A stretch of DNA of 46,520 bases from Prevotellamassilia sp. (GTDB lineage: Bacteria > Bacteroidota > Bacteroidia > Bacteroidales > Bacteroidaceae): the NCBI GenBank assembly GCA_009775705.1, contig VSQE01000007.1, positions 1 through 46,520 of the forward strand. The letters run 5' to 3'. The notes under the pieces are model-generated. The model saw only the letters and a list, made by a program, of their open reading frames with translations, searched no databases and was not told where the DNA came from. Of this stretch, positions 41,778-46,520 are shown piece by piece. A program made the translations under genes and the position numbers. The first letter of the stretch is position 1; every line of letters begins with the position of its first letter.

Positions 41778-43670
41778 CTATTCCAGTTCACTCAGTTCAA
41801 GCCACCGCATGGATTTCTCATCCAATTCTTCCTGCAAGACAGGCAGCCGTTTGCTGCGTTCCGTCAGTTCGCTGACCGTCAGCGTCCCGCTGCACAAGGC
41901 GTCCTCTATATCCCGCTTCTCCTGTTCAAGTGAAGCAATGTCCGCATCCAGCTGTTCCATCTCCTTTCGCTCTTTGAAAGTCAGACGACGCACCTTCTCT
42001 CCTCCCCATGTTTTTTCCCGCTTGGGCACATCTCTCCTGAGAACCTCTTTCTGCACCTCCGTCTCCCTTTCCTTCAAAGCGCTCCACTCCCTATACTGTG
42101 TATAGTTTCCGGGAAAATCCTCAATCTCGCCGTCACCCTTAAAGACCAACAGATGGTCTACCACCTTGTCCATGAAGTAACGGTCATGGCTCACAACGAT
42201 GACACACCCCTTGAAATTGGCCAGATAGTCTTCGAGCAACTGCAAGGTAGCAATGTCCAGATCATTCGTAGGCTCGTCCAGAATCAGGAAGTTGGGATTC
42301 TGCATCAGAACCGTACAAAGATATAGGCGTCGCCGCTCGCCTCCCGACAGTTTATAGACATAATCCTGCTGACGGGCCGGCGGAAACAGGAAATGCGTAA
42401 GAAACTGCATAGCCGTCAGTTTCCTACCGCCTCCCAGATCTATCGTTTCGGCAATGCGGCGTACGGCATCTATCACTTTCAGACGGTTGTCAAACTCCAT
42501 TCCATCCTGAGAATAATAGCCGAAGCGTACCGTCTCTCCTATCACGAAGCGGCCGCTGTCGGGCTTTATCTGCCCCAGAAGCAATTTTATGAAGGTGCTC
42601 TTGCCGGTTCCGTTTCCTCCAACGATTCCCATTTTCTCAAAACGCGAGAAATTGTAATAAAAATCCTTGAGAATTATCTTCTTCTCCATTCCTTCGCGGC
42701 CGCTGAAAATTTTCGTCACATACTCGGCCTCGAATATCTTGGAACCGATATACCCACTCTGCACTTCCAACCGGGCAGCCCTTTCTTCCTTGCGCTGCCG
42801 CGCCAGCTGTTCAAGTTCATAAAACGCCTCTTTGCGGTAGCGCGCTTTGGTTCCTCGCGCACAGGGCATGCGCCGCATCCACTCCAATTCCCTGCGGTAA
42901 AGGTTTCCGGCCCTGTCAATATTGGCATTCAGGGCATTCAGCCGCTCCTCACGCTTTTCCAGATAATACCCGTAATTTCCTTTATAGGCAAACATGCCCT
43001 TGTCATCAAGTTCCAGAATCACCGAGCATACACGATCCAGAAAATAACGGTCGTGCGTCACCATAAGAAGCGCCTTGTTGCTGCGGCGGAGGTAATTCTC
43101 CAGCCATTCAATCATGGCAAGATCCAAATGATTCGTAGGCTCATCCAAAATCAGCAGATCCGAATCGGTAAGCAGGGCATTCGCCAGCGCCACCCGCTTC
43201 ATCTGCCCTCCGGACAACAGTCCCACCGGCTTGTCAAACTCCGTGATATTCAATTTTGTCAGGATTTGCTTGGCCTTTTGCTCAAAATCCCAAGCCTCGC
43301 GACGCTCCATTTCCTCCAGCAACTCGTCCAGACCGGGATTTCCCGGAACAGACAGGCAACGTTCGTAACGTCCTATCAGTTCCGAAAGTTCTCCGGCCTG
43401 TAGAAAACAGGCATCAATCACCGTCATCTGCGGTTCAAAACAAGGAAGCTGTTCCAGATACCTTACCCGCAAATCACGGCGAAAAACGATTTCCCCCTCA
43501 TCGTAATCTTCTTTCCCTGCCAATATGTTCAATAAAGTTGTCTTCCCCGCACCGTTTCGGGCAATCAGACCCACATGCTGGCCTTCGGCAACGGAAAAAG
43601 AGATGTCTTCAAAAAGCACCAGATCCCCAATACTCTTTGTCAAATGCTGAATATCTAAAACCGGATTCAT
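41778..43670 (-). CDS. ABC-F family ATPase (Uup-like)
   Basis: A 630-residue soluble protein with two ATP-binding cassettes and no membrane domain. Walker A sequences are GLIARNGAGKTTLL and VGGNGTGKSTFI; signatures are LLSGGQMKRVALA and LSGGERRRLYLC; Walker B are LLILDEPTNHLD and FLILDEPTNDLD. A linker between cassettes is rich in Arg and Lys, and the last ~80 residues form a coiled coil, as in Uup. ABC-F proteins act on ribosomes or nucleic acids; the Uup group is linked to DNA/ribosome biology, not drug export. Start at ATG 43670; an in-frame start at 43790 would add 40 residues upstream. Confidence 0.92.
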   Translation of the reverse strand: MNPVLDIQHLTKSIGDLVLFEDISFSVAEGQHVGLIARNGAGKTTLLNILAGKEDYDEGEIVFRRDLRVRYLEQLPCFEPQMTVIDACFLQAGELSELIGRYERCLSVPGNPGLDELLEEMERREAWDFEQKAKQILTKLNITEFDKPVGLLSGGQMKRVALANALLTDSDLLILDEPTNHLDLAMIEWLENYLRRSNKALLMVTHDRYFLDRVCSVILELDDKGMFAYKGNYGYYLEKREERLNALNANIDRAGNLYRRELEWMRRMPCARGTKARYRKEAFYELEQLARQRKEERAARLEVQSGYIGSKIFEAEYVTKIFSGREGMEKKIILKDFYYNFSRFEKMGIVGGNGTGKSTFIKLLLGQIKPDSGRFVIGETVRFGYYSQDGMEFDNRLKVIDAVRRIAETIDLGGGRKLTAMQFLTHFLFPPARQQDYVYKLSGGERRRLYLCTVLMQNPNFLILDEPTNDLDIATLQLLEDYLANFKGCVIVVSHDRYFMDKVVDHLLVFKGDGEIEDFPGNYTQYREWSALKERETEVQKEVLRRDVPKREKTWGGEKVRRLTFKERKEMEQLDADIASLEQEKRDIEDALCSGTLTVSELTERSKRLPVLQEELDEKSMRWLELSELE

Positions 43671-43760
43671 TATTCCTTTATATATATTATAATTCTCGGG
43701 AACACCCCTTGCCCTATAACGCAACACAATGAGGCCCGCCATCCCAGTATTTATTTTCCG

Positions 43761-43768
43761 CGAAATTA
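43761..43768 (-). promoter_or_regulatory. Possible promoter of the ABC-F-rarA unit
   Basis: TAATTTCG on the minus strand differs from TAnnTTTG by one base, about 90 bases before the ATG. Confidence 0.3.
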
Positions 43769-43812
43769 GGAAAAAAAACAGACATAACATTCGCTCATTT
43801 TAAGAAAATGCT

Positions 43813-43820
43813 TAATTTTG
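43813..43820 (+). promoter_or_regulatory. Promoter -7 box for rho
   Basis: TAATTTTG matches TAnnTTTG. It implies a leader of about 130 bases before the rho ATG. Confidence 0.5.
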
Positions 43821-43882
43821 CGCCGTGAAAAAAACAACAGGTTTTCTTTTCACTCCTCGATATTCAATCAAAACATAAAATT

Positions 43883-43898
43883 CATCTTCCCGAAGATG
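43883..43898 (+). promoter_or_regulatory. Small hairpin in the rho leader
   Basis: CATCTT-CCCG-AAGATG forms a 6-bp hairpin with a four-base loop in the leader. The long leader is compatible with rho autoregulation, but the sequence alone does not show it. Confidence 0.3.
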
Positions 43899-43955
43899 TA
43901 TCCTTACAGGATCTCCGATGGAACAGATTCCAAAAATCAAGACTTACCTAACTAA

Positions 43956-45887
43956 ATGGCACTTTTCACAAAAGATCAACTCCTTGAAAAGGATGAAGCC
44001 GAGCTTCAGTCCATTGCCGAATCAATGGATACTCCCCACAAAAACAGTCAGATTAAAGAAGAACTCGTCTACGACATACTTGACGCACAAGCCGTACTCT
44101 CGGCCGAGCAGCATAGTTCCGCTCCCAAACCGCGCCGCACACGTATCATAAAGAAAGAAGTAGATCATATCTACTCGGCCAACAAAGGAGGGGAAAGCGA
44201 GCGTTTTGAAAAAGTTCCCGAACAACAAAATGCCGCCACACAGGAAGAAAACACGGCCGAACAACCCAAACGTAAACGCGGAAGACCCTCCAAAGCGGAA
44301 ATCGCAGCCCGAGAAGCCGCCACCAAAGAAAAGGAAATAATCCCCGAAACAACCCTCCCCGCAGAAACCGAAGAACCCAAAGAGTTTCCGGATAACAGCG
44401 AGCAACTGCCCGATTTTTTGTCAGAACAGATCAACAAGGCCGCCGACACCAGCGAAGCAGAGCCCGTCGATCTAAAAGAAATAAAAGATACACTGGAGGA
44501 AAAGATGCAGAAACAGTCTGTAGCTACGTCTCCGCAACCGGTTCCTTCCACTCCTGCAACAGAAACAAACTCCACCCCCGGCCCCGACACGGATTTCATC
44601 ATCATCAAGGACATTCCCGTCATCCAGGGTAACATCTCCGAAGATATTTCCATCAACATAACAGGTTCCTCACACTCCAAGCCTAATAGATTCAGGGAAG
44701 AAACCTGCACACAGCAGCATGTCGGAGAATATGTTTCTCCCCATACGGCACAGCGCCACAATCCTTTACTGAATAGTATTCTGAACGGACGCGGTGTTCT
44801 TGAAGTAATGCCTGACGGGTTCGGTTTCCTCCGCTCTTCCGATTACAATTACCTGACTTCTCCGGACGATATATATGTAGCCCCCTTACAGATACGCCAG
44901 TACGGCCTGAAGTCGGGAGACATTGTTGAGGGCACAGTCAAGATCCCACGCGAAGGAGAGAAATTCTTCGCTCTTATCAATATCGATAAAATAAACGGTC
45001 TGGACCCCAAGTTGGTACGCGACCGGGTGGCGTTCGAACATCTGACACCGCTCTTCCCTGATGAGAAATTCCATCTCTGCACAGGTCACAACGACAGTCT
45101 GTCACGTCGTATTGTAGATCTGTTCACTCCTATTGGAAAAGGTCAGCGAGCTCTCATCGTAGCCCAGCCCAAGACCGGAAAGACACTATTGATGAAGGAG
45201 ATTGCAAACGCCATTGCCCAGAATCATCCGGACACGTACCTCATGATGCTGCTCATTGACGAACGTCCGGAAGAAGTCACCGACATGGCACGTACAGTCA
45301 ATGCCGAAGTCATTGCCTCGACATTCGACGAACCGGCTTCCCGTCACGTAAAAATCGCCAACATCGTTTTAGAAAAAGCCAAGCGCATGGTAGAATGCGG
45401 ACACGACGTAGTCATATTCCTGGACAGCATCACCCGTCTGGCCCGGGCCTACAACACCGTATCCCCGGCCTCAGGAAAAGTTCTGTCCGGCGGTGTCGAC
45501 GCAAATGCCTTGCAAAAACCCAAACGTTTCTTCGGCGCCGCCCGCAACATCGAAGGCGGAGGTTCTCTCACCATCATCGCAACCGCCCTGATTGATACCG
45601 GATCGAAAATGGATGAAGTTATTTTCGAAGAATTCAAAGGCACGGGCAATATGGAACTACAACTCGATCGGGCTTTGGCAAACAAACGTATGTTCCCTGC
45701 CGTAAACCTCACGGCCTCCAGTACCCGCCGCGATGATCTACTGCAAGACTCCAACACGTTGGGACGCATGTGGATCCTAAGAAAATATTTGGCCGAGATG
45801 AATCCGCTTGAAGCCTTGACCGATGTCAAGAAACGGATGGAATCCACTCACAACAACGAAGAGTATCTCATATCCATGAACAGCTGA
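43956..45887 (+). CDS. rho: Transcription termination factor Rho with long disordered insertion
   Basis: A 643-residue RNA-dependent helicase that ends transcription. Residues 1-45 are the Rho N-terminal helical domain; about 50-260 is a Pro, Glu, Thr, Ser and Lys-rich insertion absent from E. coli Rho (419 residues), containing KRKRGRPSKAE with an AT-hook-like RGRP core near residue 109; about 275-350 is the RNA-binding cold-shock domain (EVMPDGFGFLRS). Walker A is QPKTGKT at 404-410, Walker B ends at D490 (VVIFLDSITR), and the R-loop region is ALQKPKRFFGAARNIEGGGS. Insertions of this kind are known in Bacteroides Rho and reported to drive condensate formation. All catalytic motifs look intact. 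Confidence 0.98.
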   Translation: MALFTKDQLLEKDEAELQSIAESMDTPHKNSQIKEELVYDILDAQAVLSAEQHSSAPKPRRTRIIKKEVDHIYSANKGGESERFEKVPEQQNAATQEENTAEQPKRKRGRPSKAEIAAREAATKEKEIIPETTLPAETEEPKEFPDNSEQLPDFLSEQINKAADTSEAEPVDLKEIKDTLEEKMQKQSVATSPQPVPSTPATETNSTPGPDTDFIIIKDIPVIQGNISEDISINITGSSHSKPNRFREETCTQQHVGEYVSPHTAQRHNPLLNSILNGRGVLEVMPDGFGFLRSSDYNYLTSPDDIYVAPLQIRQYGLKSGDIVEGTVKIPREGEKFFALINIDKINGLDPKLVRDRVAFEHLTPLFPDEKFHLCTGHNDSLSRRIVDLFTPIGKGQRALIVAQPKTGKTLLMKEIANAIAQNHPDTYLMMLLIDERPEEVTDMARTVNAEVIASTFDEPASRHVKIANIVLEKAKRMVECGHDVVIFLDSITRLARAYNTVSPASGKVLSGGVDANALQKPKRFFGAARNIEGGGSLTIIATALIDTGSKMDEVIFEEFKGTGNMELQLDRALANKRMFPAVNLTASSTRRDDLLQDSNTLGRMWILRKYLAEMNPLEALTDVKKRMESTHNNEEYLISMNS

Positions 45888-45929
45888 TTCCTCCTCCAAA
45901 TCCTACCGATAAACGGGAGCCCAACCCGC

Positions 45930-45954
45930 TGGAGTGCCCCCAAAAAGTTGGACA
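45930..45954 (+). mobile_element. Insertion-sequence-end-like motif
   Basis: TGCCCCCAAAAAGTTGGACA resembles the terminal repeats of IS3-family (IS150-group) elements. No transposase frame and no opposite end are visible, so it is at most a remnant. Confidence 0.35.
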
Positions 45955-45978
45955 GATTATTTACTATCCGATTATAGA

Positions 45979-46005
45979 AAGAGTTCGGTATTATACCGGA
46001 CTCTT
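45979..46005. terminator. Hairpin downstream of rho
   Basis: AAGAGTTCGGTA and TACCGGACTCTT form a 12-bp stem with one G-T pair and a three-base loop; CTCATTTAACTTTT follows. It could terminate rho or belong to the IS-like remnant. Confidence 0.5.
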
Positions 46006-46290
46006 CTCATTTAACTTTTATCTTAGAGTTTATACAGAATAAGAAACAGGGTAATTGAGAATCAGCTCCCTAAAACCTTATCCGATATATTGTATATTCT
46101 ATTTTTTGAAATGGAAGATGATTATTTTTGACAGTTCGTTCTATTTTCTTATAATCAAACATGGTATTTTATTCATATATCTTTCCCATATATAGGATCC
46201 TCGCAAGCAACGAATAATCAACCTTTCCCCAATCAACATCATTAAACTCTGATGACGAAAAATCCTCTATCCACGATTGTATGGCGTTCA
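46006..46290. other. AT-rich DNA with no gene
   Basis: No frame, repeat or RNA structure that I can support. The AT content is higher than in the flanking genes, as in degenerate accessory DNA. Confidence 0.5.
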
Positions 46291-46520
46291 CTACTGTCCA
46301 AAATTACCGGTGTAAGGTGATTGCAACTCGTCAAGGTGTTCACTGATATATCGGTGAGCCACTTCGGTGTTCTTGATGCTGTCTTTCATGACAGGTTCTA
46401 TCTCAGCGTGAAATTTCTTTGTGTCAAATACAAACGCCTTATGAGTAACTATTCAGCGAATCGAACACAATCAGGTCGGTCAGCAACAATTTTAGAATAA
46501 TTCTCTGAGTATCATCAAAA
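46291..46520 (-). pseudogene. Frameshifted C-terminal fragment of an unknown gene
   Basis: The minus strand from the window edge reads DDTQRIILKLLLTDLIVFDS and stops at TAA 46441-46439. One base out of frame it continues KAFVFDTKKFHAEIEPVMKD and onward to SPYTGNFGQ and a stop at 46293-46291. Removing a single T near 46441 joins the two parts smoothly (NSYS to KAFVFD), so this looks like one gene broken by a 1-base insertion, or a sequencing error. I do not recognise the family. The bulk of the gene lies beyond the window. Confidence 0.45.

Noticed and set aside
42393..43403. 336-codon frame opposite the ABC-F gene
   Set aside because: Antisense shadow; both ABC cassettes are intact on the other strand.

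Overview
The window is a stretch of core chromosome from a member of the Bacteroidales (phylum Bacteroidota), probably a gut Bacteroides relative. Four things point there. The ATP synthase genes run D-C-(small membrane protein)-B-E-F-H-A-G instead of the usual B-E-F-H-A-G-D-C. Rho carries a long low-complexity insertion. Most upstream regions hold the Bacteroides-type promoter (-7 box TAnnTTTG, often with a TTTG or TTG box 19-22 nt upstream) and only a few clear Shine-Dalgarno sequences. The gene set (GH20 hexosaminidase, HexNAc kinases, DegP/HtrA, rpmF-fabH-era-der) is typical of the group. No rRNA, tRNA, CRISPR array, prophage or complete insertion sequence was seen.

Layout: 1-344 is the 5' end of thrS (minus). 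611-4867 is a plus-strand run of a YihY/BrkB membrane protein, a BadF-type (N-acetylglucosamine kinase-like) kinase and an M13 metalloprotease. 5473-6974 encodes an MlaE/MlaF-like lipid ABC transporter. 6983-9252 (minus) is a two-gene unit of a LysM/periplasmic-binding fusion and an outer-membrane barrel. 9475-13165 (plus) holds a CCA-adding-type tRNA nucleotidyltransferase, a NahK/MdsC-like sugar kinase and RNase Z. 13249-16177 (minus) holds RNase Y, ZapA, a small coiled-coil protein and an unknown basic protein. Then come a secreted GH20 hexosaminidase (plus), DegP (minus), a nitroreductase (plus), and NadE with a BatD-like secreted protein (minus). 24223-33005 (minus) is the whole F1Fo ATP synthase operon followed by a HAD phosphatase and panB. 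33618-38190 (minus) is yceD-rpmF-fabH, a terminator, then era-der-lipoprotein. htpG, rarA and an ABC-F ATPase follow on minus, then rho on plus. The last ~600 bases have no intact gene; they hold an IS-end-like motif, a hairpin and a frameshifted fragment of an unknown gene.

The most unusual feature is a ~246-bp intergenic element present twice, at 4963-5208 (plus) and 33250-33496 (minus). The two copies are colinear with one 1-nt length difference and roughly 80 percent identity by eye. Each has a textbook Bacteroides promoter, a ~45-nt transcript ending in a strong hairpin and T-run, an array of four degenerate 21-bp units with A-tracts repeating every 21 bp (two helical turns), and a conserved ~50-nt tail. 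Both copies point toward a downstream operon about 250 nt away: mlaEF for one, atp for the other. A third, different array with the same 21-bp period lies at 21379-21441. I do not recognise this element as a described family.

The genes are mainly housekeeping: RNA processing (cca, rnz, rny, rho), GTPases for ribosome assembly (era, der), envelope maintenance (mlaEF, degP, LysM protein, barrel), energy (atp), cofactors (nadE, panB) and fatty acid initiation (fabH). Three separate loci deal with N-acetylhexosamines (BadF-type kinase, NahK-like kinase, GH20), which suits a host-glycan or cell-wall recycling lifestyle.
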